Below, piece by piece: positions 1 through 16,759 of a stretch of 64,000 nucleotides of DNA (the stretch's first letter is position 1; the number at the start of each line of letters is the position of its first letter). This DNA is from Haliangium sp963772315. GTDB taxonomy: Bacteria > Myxococcota_A > Polyangia > Haliangiales > Haliangiaceae. A program made the translations under genes and the position numbers. Below the pieces are notes generated by a model that saw only the letters and a program-made list of their open reading frames with translations, did no database searches and was not told the DNA's origin. The DNA lies in the NCBI GenBank assembly GCA_963772315.1, contig CAVYWJ010000004.1, positions 3,038,001 to 3,102,000 of the forward strand, in the 5' to 3' direction.

Positions 1-237
1 GATCTCGGCGCGCACCCGACTCTCGTACTCGGTGGCCACATCCAGCATGCCGGCGACGTAGCCGGCGGCAAAGGACTTCTCCGGCAGCGGCGTACGCGCC
101 AGCCCGGCACGCACGCCCCGGAGCACCTCGACCCGTTCGCGAGGTAGCTCGCTGGCCAGCGCACGAGCGACGCGGCGCAACTCCGTGGGGTCGTCCGAAG
201 CCGTGGCCAGCCGTGCGAGAGTCTTCTGCAACTTCAT
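1..237 (-). CDS. Hypothetical protein, N-terminal part (runs off the left edge)
   Basis: Reading the minus strand from an ATG at 237 gives an open frame of 79 codons that continues past base 1. The protein begins MKLQKTLARLA and contains a helical, charged stretch with SDDPTELRRVARALASEL and a Gly/Ala segment near EKSFAAGYVAGML. There is no signal peptide or membrane segment. I do not recognise a family; the predicted all-helical character is an inference from composition. It is divergently arranged relative to the coiled-coil gene at 594, with a noncoding gap between them. The start was chosen because no upstream in-frame start with similar composition is seen and because promoter-like elements lie just upstream. 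Confidence 0.55.
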   Translation of the reverse strand, partial: MKLQKTLARLATASDDPTELRRVARALASELPRERVEVLRGVRAGLARTPLPEKSFAAGYVAGMLDVATEYESRVRAEI

Positions 238-593
238 GGGGTCCAACTTTGTTGGGTCAGGTTACGAAACGCCGCGACCTGGTTGCTAACTATAATGCAA
301 CTGTTGCGAACCACAAGAAGCATTTGCCGAAACCCGGCCAGGGGGAAGGTGCTGACGGGACCGAGGTGAGCAGGTGTGCCTGCCGAGTCGGCTTCATGGC
401 CCTCTGGGAAGGTCCGCTACGGAGATCCTGCTGTCTCGCCGACAGTTCCAGAGCAGGAGGATTGGCCGCGACGGGGCTCAGGTCGAGTGGCAACAGCCTT
501 GATGAGGCCGTGGATGGGGGATGACGCGCAGCGACGGAGCAGGTACCCTCCGGACAGGACCGCAGGCCGCGCGAAACCCGGCAGAGGATGCTC
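238..593. promoter_or_regulatory. Noncoding divergent region with promoter-like elements
   Basis: This gap separates divergent genes. It holds a perfect TATAAT at 291-296 on the plus strand, but no good -35 at the right distance. On the minus strand TATAGT (293-288) follows TTGTGG (316-311) after a 17-base spacer, a plausible sigma-70-type promoter for the gene starting at 237. The GC content is visibly lower at 240-310 than in the flanks. The rest (320-590) shows no convincing gene; short open frames there lack codon bias. Confidence 0.35.
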
Positions 594-932
594 ATGAGTT
601 TCAACGACGATGTGCGCAAGCAATTCGAACACGACCTTACCGAGCTCAAGAAGATGCGTGACGAGATCCGCGTCAAGTTGCATCTGGCGGGTATGGAGGT
701 GAAGGAGCGCTGGAAGCTGCTGGAGCCCAGGCTGGAGGAGATAGAGCGCCGGGTCGAAGCAGGGAGCGAGGAGATCCTCGGTGCCACCACCAGGATGTTC
801 GAGGAGGTGGGGCGGGCCTTTCGCGAGATGGGAGAGCGCTTCATCCGCAAGCCGGCTCAGGACGACAAGGCGGGTCAGGACGACAAGTCAGGCCCGGATG
901 CTGCCCCGTCAGACCAGGATGAGACGAAGTAG
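594..932 (+). CDS. Small coiled-coil protein
   Basis: This 112-residue protein starts MSFNDDVRKQFEHDL and is almost entirely charged and helical (heptad-like runs from about residue 5 to 80: DLTELKKMRDEIRVKL, then KLLEPRLEEIERRVEAG). It ends in a disordered Asp/Lys/Gln tail with a near-duplicated QDDKAGQDDKSG. I chose the ATG at 594 because AGAGG at 583-587 lies 6 bases upstream; an in-frame ATG at 588 is too close to it. It resembles small stress/structural coiled-coil proteins but I cannot assign a family. The TerB-like gene follows 33 bases later on the same strand, so the two are probably co-transcribed. Confidence 0.6.
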   Translation: MSFNDDVRKQFEHDLTELKKMRDEIRVKLHLAGMEVKERWKLLEPRLEEIERRVEAGSEEILGATTRMFEEVGRAFREMGERFIRKPAQDDKAGQDDKSGPDAAPSDQDETK

Positions 933-965
933 CGCACCTGCAGCGCTGCCTCCAGGAGCCCAGAG

Positions 966-1412
966 ATGACCGATCAGCCAAACCGTGAGCTGCACCAGAA
1001 GGCACTGGCCACGTGGGAGCGCTTCGACGAGGAAGTGCCAGACGACGTGCTGCGCGCGGTGAGTGGCGCATTCGCGCTCGTTGCCTGCGCCGACGGCAAC
1101 CTCGAGGACGCCGAGATCGAGACCTTCCTCGACATGGTGCGGGAGGCGCGTGCGTTCCAGAACGTGAACCTCGCCACGCTCGAAGCGCAGTTCCGTCACC
1201 TGGGGCGGGCGATCCTCGACGACTTCGAAGAGGGCCGCCGTCACGCCCTGCGAGAGATCGCGCTGCTCAAGAAAGGCGATCCCAGGCAGACCGCGCTCGT
1301 GGTCAGCGCGGCGCAGATCGCCATCGTCTCCAATGGTCAGCTGGCGGAAGCGGAGGAACTCGTGCTGCAACAGATCTGCGAGGCCCTGGGCCTCGATCCG
1401 GCAGCGTACTGA
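966..1412 (+). CDS. TerB-like (tellurite-resistance-B fold) protein
   Basis: The 148-residue protein has the size and all-helical pattern of the TerB/DjlA-N family. It contains the acidic loop of that fold, ALVACADGNLEDAEIETF (about residues 37-54), and a second matching half, AQIAIVSNGQLAEAEELVLQQICEALGL, near the C-terminus. In TerB the first acidic motif (DGxxxxxE) binds metal. Function in this organism is unknown: such proteins occur in tellurite/stress operons but also alone, and no other ter gene is nearby. It follows the coiled-coil gene at 594-932 with a 33-base gap. No signal peptide is seen, so it is probably cytoplasmic. Confidence 0.7.
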   Translation: MTDQPNRELHQKALATWERFDEEVPDDVLRAVSGAFALVACADGNLEDAEIETFLDMVREARAFQNVNLATLEAQFRHLGRAILDDFEEGRRHALREIALLKKGDPRQTALVVSAAQIAIVSNGQLAEAEELVLQQICEALGLDPAAY

Positions 1413-1479
1413 TAGACGCTGCCGGACGCTGGCAGCCGTGCGTGCTGCGCACCGATGCGCGCGGTCTTGTCGGGCGCGC

Positions 1480-2817
<1,338 letters not shown>

Positions 2818-3276
2818 CGTTCGTCTGCCTCCGGAGAGAGTGTTGGGCGGAGGGTAACAGAGCCGAACAGCGGAATCAGGCCGGTGGCCCGGTTATGGCC
2901 GCGCCAGTGCTCTGACCGCGAGTGGCCTGGTGTTCGAGCCACCACCGCCGGGGTGCACCGCCAGGCTTGCCGGCGCGCGCGGTGCCGAGGATGAGTCTGG
3001 CTTCTCTGGTAACAGGAATAACTGGCCGGGCCGGCAGGTAGCCTGCGCGTACGGTGAGCTGATCCTTGATCGAGCGCAAACCATGCAGGTGCCGCCCGGT
3101 ACCCTGACCTGGCGAGGCGGTATTATCGCCGCGCCCGGCCCCATGCTCGTGAATGTCATCTGTACCTGGACCCGAACCCGTGTCCACGAATAGCATTGCG
3201 TGCGGGCGAGCCGCATCATAGAAGGCAGTGGCGACTTGCGTCCGTGCGCAGTCATCTGCACGAGAACGAGCACTTG
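2818..3276. other. Noncoding gap between divergent genes
   Basis: About 460 bases separate the phosphofructokinase start from the hybrid-kinase start. Open frames exist on both strands but have poor codon bias and no recognisable protein. Base composition is slightly lower in GC around 2990-3200. I see no clear promoter, terminator or RNA gene. Confidence 0.4.
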
Positions 3277-8759
<5,483 letters not shown>

Positions 8760-8771
8760 AGGCAGAACCCG

Positions 8772-9948
8772 ATGCGCTGTCGCTCTCCAGCCGGCCTGCG
8801 CTGTATCCTGGTCGCCCTGGTGTGGCTGACGTGGATCGCGGGATGCGGCAACGACAGCGAGCGCCGCGCGCCGGCAGACCTCATGCGAATCCATAGCTCG
8901 GTCCTGGTACGGCAGAAGCAGCTCATCAAGGGCGCGTACGCCGCGATTACGCCCGAGGCGCTGGCTCACAAGCGCGCGTTCCGCGACCAGGTGGTTCGCT
9001 ACATGCGAGACACCTACGGCCTCGAGGTCGGCCCCGGGGCCGCCGCCGCCGCTGCTTCCAGCGTCGATGCCGGCTCGTTCCTGATCTTCGCCGCGCGCTC
9101 CGACGCGCTGCCGCGTGGCTACTACGATCCCGGCGTCTCGCTGTATCAGCAGTTCGGCTTCGACGACCTCGAGGTCGCGCAGGCCTTCATGGAGCAGCGC
9201 CTGGCGCTGGACGAGAACATCTTCGTGCGCGCCGTCCCGGCCAGCGCTGCCGAGCTCGGCGAGACCCTGGTGTTCGCCGAGTACCCTGACATCGCGATGA
9301 CCGTGTTCCACGAGGCGCTGCACAACCGCATCCAGCTCCCGCTGGCGATCGAGGAGCCGCTCCACACGCTCCTGGCCGTGGCCCTGGCCGAGCGCTTCGC
9401 TGCCTCGCTGCCCGACACCACCGACGCCGAGCGCCGGCTCGCGCGCTGGGTGGAGGAGGGCGCCCGTGAGCCTCGGCCAGCGCTTTGGCAGGAGCGCTGC
9501 TCGCTACGACACCTGGTACACGACGCTCGATCCTGCCAGCCCCGACCCGGCGCTGATCAATCAGTACGCCGTCGAGCTCCTCGGCGCCTATCGCAGCTCG
9601 AATGGCAGCGACGCCCAGGAGCGTCATGGTCTCGCGGATGCTCCCCCGTACCTGGCGCCGTCCCTGATGCGCGACCTGCGCATCGTGTCGCTGGAGCTGG
9701 CCGAGCAGGGCCTCATCGGCACCGCGTTCCTCGCCGATTACAGCACCTACGAGCGTCGCTTCGCGGCCGTGTACGCGCTCATGCAACCCTTCCTCGCACC
9801 GGACCTGGTGGACGCCACGCTCGCGGCGCTGCTCGATCACACGGTGCCCGCCGAGGAGCGCTGGTCATTCGACCAGAACGTCGAGGACCGAGCGCTCGCC
9901 TGGCTGGCCGGGGCCCTGGCAACGATCCCGAAGTCAGCGCCCCAGTGA
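8772..9948 (+). CDS. Zincin-like lipoprotein (one frameshift in the given sequence)
   Basis: The first 30 residues form a lipoprotein signal with lipobox WIAGC, so the mature protein is likely membrane anchored. Near residue 180 MTVFHEALHNRIQ carries an HExxH zinc-binding motif, followed by IEEPLHTLLAVALAERF, where the Glu could be the third ligand. The arrangement resembles predicted aminopeptidase lipoproteins, but I cannot fix the family. The frame breaks at 9468-9474 (GAGCCTC); deleting one C gives ARELGQRFGRSA and continues as an open frame to 9948, for a total of about 391 residues. The gene begins 12 bases after the hybrid kinase stop and is probably co-transcribed with it. Protease activity is an inference. 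Confidence 0.65.
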
Positions 9949-10001
9949 GCCGATCTCGCCTCACTCTCACCGCGAGCTCACGGTGAGATTGAGTAAGAGC
10001 G

Positions 10002-10043
10002 TCACAATGTGACACGACAGCCAGAACCGCTTCGTGTCACATT
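10002..10043. promoter_or_regulatory. Nested inverted repeats upstream of the phosphatase operon
   Basis: AATGTGACACGA (10006-10017) and TCGTGTCACATT (10032-10043) are perfect 12-base inverted repeats with a 14-base loop. The left arm overlaps a smaller palindrome, TCACAATGTGA (10002-10012), and a further TGACAC half-site lies at 10053-10058. The spacing fits either a terminator-type hairpin after the lipoprotein gene (no T-run follows) or a pair of operators for a dyad-binding regulator acting on the operon starting at 10258. Confidence 0.45.
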
Positions 10044-10257
10044 GGGTCGATATGACACAGGGGGTGTGGCCTAAGTATGCGAAGCGAGTCACAGCCGCGC
10101 ATGGCGCGGTTTCTGCACTTGATGGCCCGCAGAAGACGTCGAGTCACGGGGCGCATTGGACGGTTACCACCGCTGTGTCCTCGTCACCCTCGAGTCGAGT
10201 TGCAAACAATGCGCCGATGAGAGCCCGCTCGTCGCTTCCAGGAAGAACTTTACTTCC

Positions 10258-11227
10258 ATGTCAAACCATACCGCGTCCGACGCTACCGTACCAACCGCGC
10301 GCCCTCATGCCGAGGAATCGATCAAGACCATGAAGGTGCGCCGCCAGCCATCTACTACTACTGCGCAAGGCCAGCATGACGCTGCGACCGCCGCAGGGCC
10401 CACCATCGACGCCGCAGGCGCCACCGACATCGGCTGCGTGCGCGAGCGCAACGAGGATCAGTTCCTGGTCGCCGAGCTCGATCGCTCGCTCCTCATCCGC
10501 GACACCAGCCTCGAGTTCGAGAGCTACGCCTCGCACGTCGGTGGACGCCAGGGCTTGCTGCTCGCCGTGGCCGACGGGATCGGCGGGCGCGCCGGCGGCG
10601 ACATCGCGAGCCTCGGCGGCGCTCTCCTCGCTGATCCACTACGTCACCTTCACGATGCCGTGGCTGGTCCAGATGGACGAGGACGCCCGCGAGGGCCTCA
10701 CCTCCGAGCTCGAGCACGTGCTGCAGCACTGCCAGGCCCGCATCGAGCGCATCGCGCGGCGGCGTGGCCTCGGCGACTCCCTGCCCGGCACCACCCTGAC
10801 GCTCGCGTACATCATCTGGCCGTTCCTCCACGTCATGCACGTGGGCGACAGCCGCTGCTATCTGCTCCGCGACGGCAAGATCGAGCCCCTCACGCACGAT
10901 CACACAGTGGCCCAGCGGCTGGTCGAGTACGCCGTGATGCGCCCCGAGGAGCTCGCCGACTCCCCGTTCCGGAACGTCCTCGACAACGCCATCGCCGGCG
11001 GCATGCAGCCGCCGCGGATCGAGGTCCAGCGCCGCCAGCTGATGCTCGGCGATCAGGTCCTCCTGTGCACCGATGGCCTCACCGACGAGCTCGACGGCGC
11101 CGTCATCCAGCAGATCCTCACCAGCGAGACCTCGGCCTCCTCCTCCTGCAAGCGCCTGATCGAGCTGGCGCGCGAGGCTGGCGGTCACGACAACATCACC
11201 GCCGTGGTGGCGCGATTCCATGACTAA
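10258..11227 (+). CDS. PP2C-type protein serine/threonine phosphatase (one frameshift in the given sequence)
   Basis: A cytoplasmic PPM/PP2C phosphatase of about 322 residues. The conserved motifs appear in order: RERNEDQFLV, AVADGIGGRAGG (metal-binding Asp), HVGDSRCYLLRDG, TDGLTDELDG and GGHDNITAVV (metal-binding Asp-Asn). The N-terminal 45 residues are low complexity. The frame changes at 10608-10614 (GAGCCTC); removing one C joins GDIAS to SAALSSLIHY. I start at ATG 10258 (MSNHTASDA), with AGGAAG 12 bases upstream; ATG 10330 is an alternative. Its stop overlaps the start of the histidine kinase by 8 bases (11220-11227), so it is translationally coupled to it. It probably dephosphorylates Ser/Thr-kinase targets; the partner is not visible here. 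Confidence 0.85.
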
Positions 11228-12724
11228 CAAGCCGGTTGCCAGCAGCCCCTGCGGTCTCTTCCGCGTCGAGCACGAGTCCATGAAGCTGATGATCAAGCTC
11301 TTCCTCGTCGCCGTGGCCGTCACCATCGCGGTCGCGTCGGCGCAGGCCGTCCTGCGCGCGCGGCGCATGTCAGAGCGATCCATGGACGAGGTGCGGCATG
11401 ATCTGGCGGCGCTGGCGCTGGCGCTCGGCACCACCGCGGACGAGCTGTGGCGCACCGCGGGACCGGACGCCGCCATGCAGGCGATCGAGCGCGTCGATGA
11501 GCGCTACGGGGAAGGGCACGAGCTTCGCCTGGTCGGCGACAGCGCGGCGGTTCCCACGTTCTCGACCAGGGCGTTCGCGGCGCTGTCCAGGGACGACCGG
11601 GCCGCACGCATCGAGCGGCGCGCGGACGAGCTCGCGATCACCCTGACCGTGGGCGACGGCCGCGGGCTGCTGGAGATCCGCCGGCCCCTGCACGCCAGCC
11701 AGGACGGCGCGGGCAGCGCGTTCCGCTCCGATGCCTTGCAGATCCTGTCGCTGGCGCTGCTGAGCGGCGTGGCGCTGCTGATCGCGGGCAGCCGCCTGGT
11801 CGGCCGCCCGCTGCGCCTCATCCTCGATCAGGCGCGCGCCCTGGCCAAGGGCGACCGCGGCCCCCCGGTTGACGTGCCGCAGAGCGGCGAGCTCGCGCTG
11901 CTGGCCGTCGAGCTCGAGCGCCTGCGGGAGCGCCTGGAGCAGGTCGAGGCCGAGGCCCGCCGCGATCGGCGCATGCGCACGGCCACGTTCGAGCGCCTGC
12001 GCCACGCCGACCGCCTCAGCACCGTCGGCAAGATCGCCTCCAGCATGGCGCACGACCTCGGCACCCCGCTCAACGTCGTGTCGGGGCGCGCGATGATGAT
12101 CCTGTCCACGCCCGGCTGCCCGCCCGAGATCGCGTCGGATGCGCGCATCATCGGCGAGCAGGCCAACAGCATGACCCAGATTATCCGCCAGGTCCTGGAG
12201 TACTCGCGCCGCCGCGATCTCCACCGGACGCGCGTCCAGGTCCGCGAGCTCATCGATCGAGCGATCATGCTCGTCGAGCCGCTGGCCGAGGAGCATGGAA
12301 TAACGGCCGAGCACGCTGCGTCCGAACGCGACGTGATCACCCACCTCGACGAGCACAAGGTGCTGCAGATCCTGACCAACCTGATGGTCAACGGTGTCCA
12401 GGCCATGTCCGCGGGAGGGCGCCTGCGCCTGCAGTCCGCCGTCCTCGTCATCGAGGACCCGCCGGACTCCCGTGCAGCGCCAGGTACCTACCTTCGTATT
12501 TCCGTAGAAGACAATGGAGTTGGTATCGATAAAAAAGCAATCGACTCACTCTTCGAGCCGTTCTTCACCACCAAGGGCAAAGGGCAGAGCTCAGGCCTCG
12601 GGCTGCCGGTTTGCCAGGGAATCATCAGAGAGCACGGTGGATGGATCGACGTGCACAGCCAGGTCGGTCATGGCAGCCGTTTCGATGTCTATCTACCCAT
12701 GAGCAATGAAGCGGGAGAGAACCA

Positions 12725-12728
<4 letters not shown>
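11220..12728 (+). CDS. Membrane sensor histidine kinase (NtrB-like)
   Basis: A 502-residue kinase with a first membrane segment at about residues 22-45 (MIKLFLVAVAVTIAVASA), an extracytoplasmic region of about 130 residues without a recognised sensor fold, a second membrane segment around 180-200 (LALLSGVALLIAGS), a HAMP-like linker with a coiled coil, HisKA with SMAHDLGTPLNVVSG (His phosphorylation site) and a HATPase domain with LTNLMVNGVQAM, DNGVGIDKKA and GLGLPVCQGIIREHGG. The next gene overlaps it by ATGA (12725-12728), making a classical two-component pair with the NtrC-type regulator. The start overlaps the phosphatase; an alternative ATG at 11281 begins just before the first membrane segment. 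Confidence 0.9.
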
Positions 12729-14107
<1,379 letters not shown>

Positions 14108-14118
14108 CCCAGCTGTGT

Positions 14119-14145
14119 AGCCCGGTCACATTCGGTGGCCGGGCT
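14119..14145. terminator. Hairpin after the NtrC-type regulator
   Basis: AGCCCGG (14119-14125) pairs with CCGGGCT (14139-14145). The stem extends inward through a T-G wobble and CAC/GTG to a loop ATTCG, about 11 base pairs in all. Only a short TTT follows (about 14151), so this is a weak terminator or attenuator between the regulator and the lone receiver gene. Confidence 0.45.
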
Positions 14146-14185
14146 GCAGTTTGCCGACAGGGATTCCAGGAGTTGGTGAGGTCCA

Positions 14186-14578
14186 ATGTATCGTGTGCTG
14201 ATCGCAGAGGATGACAATGCCATGCGCGGTATGCTCGAGGCCGCGCTCGGCCGCGCCGGCTTCGAGGTGGAGACCGCGGTGAGCGGGAATGAGCTGCTGG
14301 TGCGCCTCGAAGAAGCACAGACGGTGGAGCGACCGCCGCAGCTCATCGTCAGCGACATCTGCATGCCGGGATTGACCGGCCTCGACGTCCTGAGCCGTGT
14401 CAGGCAACGATTTCCCGATCTTCCGGTCATCTTGATCACTGCCTTTGGCGACCCGCTCACGCACCGGCGCGCGCGCGCGCTCGGGGCCGTGGACGTGATT
14501 GACAAGCCCTTCGACCTGGGTCTGCTCTGTCGCCGGATGCAGGACGTGCTCGGCAGCAACAACGCCAGCCAGGCCTAG
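14186..14578 (+). CDS. Single-domain response regulator (CheY-like receiver)
   Basis: The 130-residue protein is a receiver domain only: acidic pair in VLIAEDDNAM, phospho-acceptor Asp in LIVSDICMPG, Thr in ILITAFGD and the conserved Lys in DVIDKPFDLG. There is no output domain, so it acts by protein contact or as a phosphate relay or sink. It follows the NtrC-type regulator by 78 bases after a hairpin, and probably belongs to the same signalling unit. The ATG at 14186 is preceded by GGTGAGG (about 14173-14180). Confidence 0.9.
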   Translation: MYRVLIAEDDNAMRGMLEAALGRAGFEVETAVSGNELLVRLEEAQTVERPPQLIVSDICMPGLTGLDVLSRVRQRFPDLPVILITAFGDPLTHRRARALGAVDVIDKPFDLGLLCRRMQDVLGSNNASQA

Positions 14579-14614
14579 TTCCGGCAGGTGCATGGCCTCG
14601 CGGCCAGCAGCGCC

Positions 14615-14629
14615 TGGCACCTCATATGC
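14615..14629 (+). promoter_or_regulatory. Sigma-54-like promoter element (candidate)
   Basis: TGGCACC-TCAT-ATGC has the invariant GG-N10-GC spacing of sigma-54 promoters and differs from the consensus at few positions. Transcription would start near 14641, just before the ribosome site of the small membrane-protein gene at 14654. The NtrC-type activator gene lies about 0.5 kb upstream. It overlaps the left arm of the hairpin at 14623-14656, so a sigma-54 start and a hairpin in the message are mutually exclusive explanations. Confidence 0.35.
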
Positions 14630-14656
14630 ATTTTCACCTCACAGGAGGTGCATATG
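14623..14656 (+). promoter_or_regulatory. Hairpin that would hide the ribosome site and start codon
   Basis: CACCTC (14635-14640) pairs with GAGGTG (14645-14650) around an ACAG loop, masking the Shine-Dalgarno AGGAGG (14643-14648). CATATG at 14623-14628 can pair with CATATG at 14651-14656, which contains the ATG start (14654). A six-base CATTTT bulge separates the two stems. Such a structure could act as an RNA thermometer or translational switch if transcription starts upstream of 14623. Confidence 0.45.
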
Positions 14657-14827
14657 GGTTCGCTCGTGATCACGTTCTATCTCGCCATTCTTGCCGCGCT
14701 GGCCATATCGGGTGTGGCGAAGGGACCGGAGAGCCTGTTCGTGGCTGCCATCGTCACCTCGATCGCGGTCGTGGCCGTGTTCGCGATCGCAGAGTTCGTT
14801 CGCAAGCCACACACGCGCGAGACTTGA
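14654..14827 (+). CDS. Small two-helix membrane protein
   Basis: This 57-residue protein starts MGSLVITFYLAILAALAISG and has a second hydrophobic helix FVAAIVTSIAVVAVFAIAEF, ending in a short basic tail (VRKPHTRET). It looks like a small inner-membrane protein; no function can be assigned. AGGAGG at 14643-14648 lies 5 bases before the ATG, an unusually strong ribosome site for this window, but it is enclosed in a hairpin. An upstream in-frame ATG at 14588 is less likely because it would add a non-conserved-looking segment and bypass that site. Confidence 0.6.
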   Translation: MGSLVITFYLAILAALAISGVAKGPESLFVAAIVTSIAVVAVFAIAEFVRKPHTRET

Positions 14828-14948
14828 GCGGGCCGGCCCATTGCGCCGGCGGCTCGACGCATCGACGCACCTGGGCGCCGACCTGGCCGGGTCGACGCCC
14901 AGGCTGAATTCGTGCTTGCCACTCTGGCAACGCGAGACTAGATTGCGT

Positions 14949-14966
14949 GTGACCCCTGCGGGTCAC
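14949..14966. terminator. Perfect 7-bp hairpin between small membrane protein and ABC-F gene
   Basis: GTGACCC (14949-14955) and GGGTCAC (14960-14966) form a perfect stem around CTGC. No T-run follows directly. It may end the upstream message or be part of the ABC-F leader. Confidence 0.35.
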
Positions 14967-15057
14967 TCCATGCTCGGCTTCTAGAGACACCTGTTCCATG
15001 AGCTCGCCCCCGCCCATGCGCGAGGTGGGCGACCAGTGTCGAACTACCGCGGACCCT

Positions 15058-15092
15058 GTCGCGTCGTGACGCGACGCACCAGGGCCCCCCTG
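15058..15092 (+). promoter_or_regulatory. Two leader hairpins before the ABC-F gene
   Basis: GTCGCGTC (15058-15065) and GACGCGAC (15068-15075) are perfect inverted repeats two bases apart; as RNA they form a 7-bp stem with a CGTG loop. CAGGG (15080-15084) and CCCTG (15088-15092) form a second stem that ends just before the ribosome site (AGGAG, about 15098-15102). Leaders of ABC-F resistance genes are often controlled by attenuation, so this arrangement could be regulatory; the first repeat could instead be an operator. Confidence 0.4.
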
Positions 15093-15107
15093 TCTCAGGA
15101 GCTGCGT

Positions 15108-16697
15108 ATGTCTTCCATCCGCCTGTCTGGCGTTTCGTTTTCCTATCGCGATTCCGTGGAGATCCTGTCGCGGGTATCGCTCGACGTGCACCCGGGCTGG
15201 ACCGGCATCGTCGGCGAGAACGGCAGCGGCAAGTCCACGCTGCTCGCGCTGATCGCGGGCGCGCTCGTGCCCACGGCCGGCCTCGTGAGCCGCGAGCCCG
15301 AGGACGCCATCGTGGTCTCGTGCGCGCAGCGGCTCGGCGCCCCGACGCCCGAGATGAGCGAGCTGGCTACCGCGTGGACCCGCGAGGAGACCCGCCTCCG
15401 GGCCCGTCTCGCGCTCGAGCCCGAGGACCTCGATCGCTGGCCCACGCTGTCGCCGGGCGAGCGCAAGCGCTGGCAGATCGGCGCTGCGCTGGCAGCCAGG
15501 CCCGATATCCTCCTGCTCGACGAGCCCACCAATCACCTGGACGCGCCCGCGCGAGCGTTGCTCCTCGGCGCGCTCGCGCGCTTCCAGGGCATCGGCCTGG
15601 TGGTCTCGCACGACCGCGTCTTCCTGGAGGAGCTCACCACCAACACCCTGCGTGTGCACCGCGGCGGCGTGGAGCTGTTCCGCGGCACCTACGCCCACGC
15701 GCGGTCGACCTGGCACGAGCGCGATCAGGCCTTGCGCCAGAGCCACGAGCAGGCACGCCAGGAGGAGCGGGCGCTGGAGCGACGCCGGGTCGCCGAGCAG
15801 CAGAAGCGCGCCGCCGCCGAGCGCCAGATCATCGCGCGCCACCGCATGAAGAGCCCCAAGGACTCGGACGCGCGCGGCATCCTGGCCACGAACAAGGCCA
15901 TGTACGCCGAGGCGCGCCACGGCCGCAACGCCTCGATCCTGCGCCGTGCGGTCGACCGCGCGGCCGATCACACCGCCTCGCTGGAGATCACCCAGGAGCG
16001 GGGGCGGTCGCTGTTCGTCGACTACGAGCCCGCGCCCATGCCCTACCTCGCGTCCGTCGAGCAGGCCGAGATCACGGCCGGCGAGCCAATCGTCGCTGCG
16101 GTGCGTGGAGAGGCCGCGAACGATCAGGCCGCCCCCGTGATCCTGCGCGACGTCCGCGTGGCCCTGGGCCGGGAGAGCCGCGTCCACATCGCGGGGCCCA
16201 ACGGCGCCGGCAAGACCACGCTCATGCGCGCGCTGCTCCGGGCCGCCTGCGCCCCCGAGCACCGGCGCGAGCACATCCTCTATCTACCGCAGGTCATGGA
16301 GCCCGAGCTGGTGGCCGCGCACCTCCAGGCCATGCGCGAGCACGATCGCGCCACCCGCGGCCGGATCCTGCAGATAGCCGCGGCCCTGGGCCTGGATCCC
16401 GATCGCGTGCTGGCCACGGACGAGCCCTCGCCGGGCGAGATCCGCAAGCTGGCCCTGGCCCGTGGCCTGGGCATGGGCGCGTGGGCGCTGTTCCTCGACG
16501 AGCCCACCAACCACCTCGATCTGCCGTCGATCGAGCGACTCGAGGCCGCGCTGTCCGACTACCCGGGCGCGATCGTGCTGGTCTCGCACGACGAGCCGTT
16601 CGCGCGCGCCCTGACCTCGACCGTGTGGCGCCTGGACAGCGGCCGCGTCGTCCCCGAGATGCGCCCGGACACGCCGTCCCTGCACGCCGCCGAGTAG
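15108..16697 (+). CDS. ABC-F family ATPase
   Basis: A 529-residue soluble protein with two ABC ATPase domains and no membrane segment, the ABC-F layout (translation factors and ribosome-protection proteins such as Msr/Lsa, EttA, Uup). Domain 1: Walker A GENGSGKST, signature LSPGERKRW, Walker B LLLDEPTNHLD. A charged linker with RQEERALERRRVAEQQKRAA (about 235-255) is the usual inter-domain arm. Domain 2: GPNGAGKTT, SPGEIRKLALA, LFLDEPTNHLD. ATG 15108 is chosen because AGGAG lies 6 bases upstream. Whether it protects ribosomes from an antibiotic or is a housekeeping factor cannot be decided from sequence alone. It converges on the cas operon. Confidence 0.88.
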   Translation: MSSIRLSGVSFSYRDSVEILSRVSLDVHPGWTGIVGENGSGKSTLLALIAGALVPTAGLVSREPEDAIVVSCAQRLGAPTPEMSELATAWTREETRLRARLALEPEDLDRWPTLSPGERKRWQIGAALAARPDILLLDEPTNHLDAPARALLLGALARFQGIGLVVSHDRVFLEELTTNTLRVHRGGVELFRGTYAHARSTWHERDQALRQSHEQARQEERALERRRVAEQQKRAAAERQIIARHRMKSPKDSDARGILATNKAMYAEARHGRNASILRRAVDRAADHTASLEITQERGRSLFVDYEPAPMPYLASVEQAEITAGEPIVAAVRGEAANDQAAPVILRDVRVALGRESRVHIAGPNGAGKTTLMRALLRAACAPEHRREHILYLPQVMEPELVAAHLQAMREHDRATRGRILQIAAALGLDPDRVLATDEPSPGEIRKLALARGLGMGAWALFLDEPTNHLDLPSIERLEAALSDYPGAIVLVSHDEPFARALTSTVWRLDSGRVVPEMRPDTPSLHAAE

Positions 16698-16759
16698 CGC
16701 AGCCCGCGCGCGCTCGACGATCGAAGTGTCACGGCCGGGGCAGTTCGAGGAAGAGCTGC

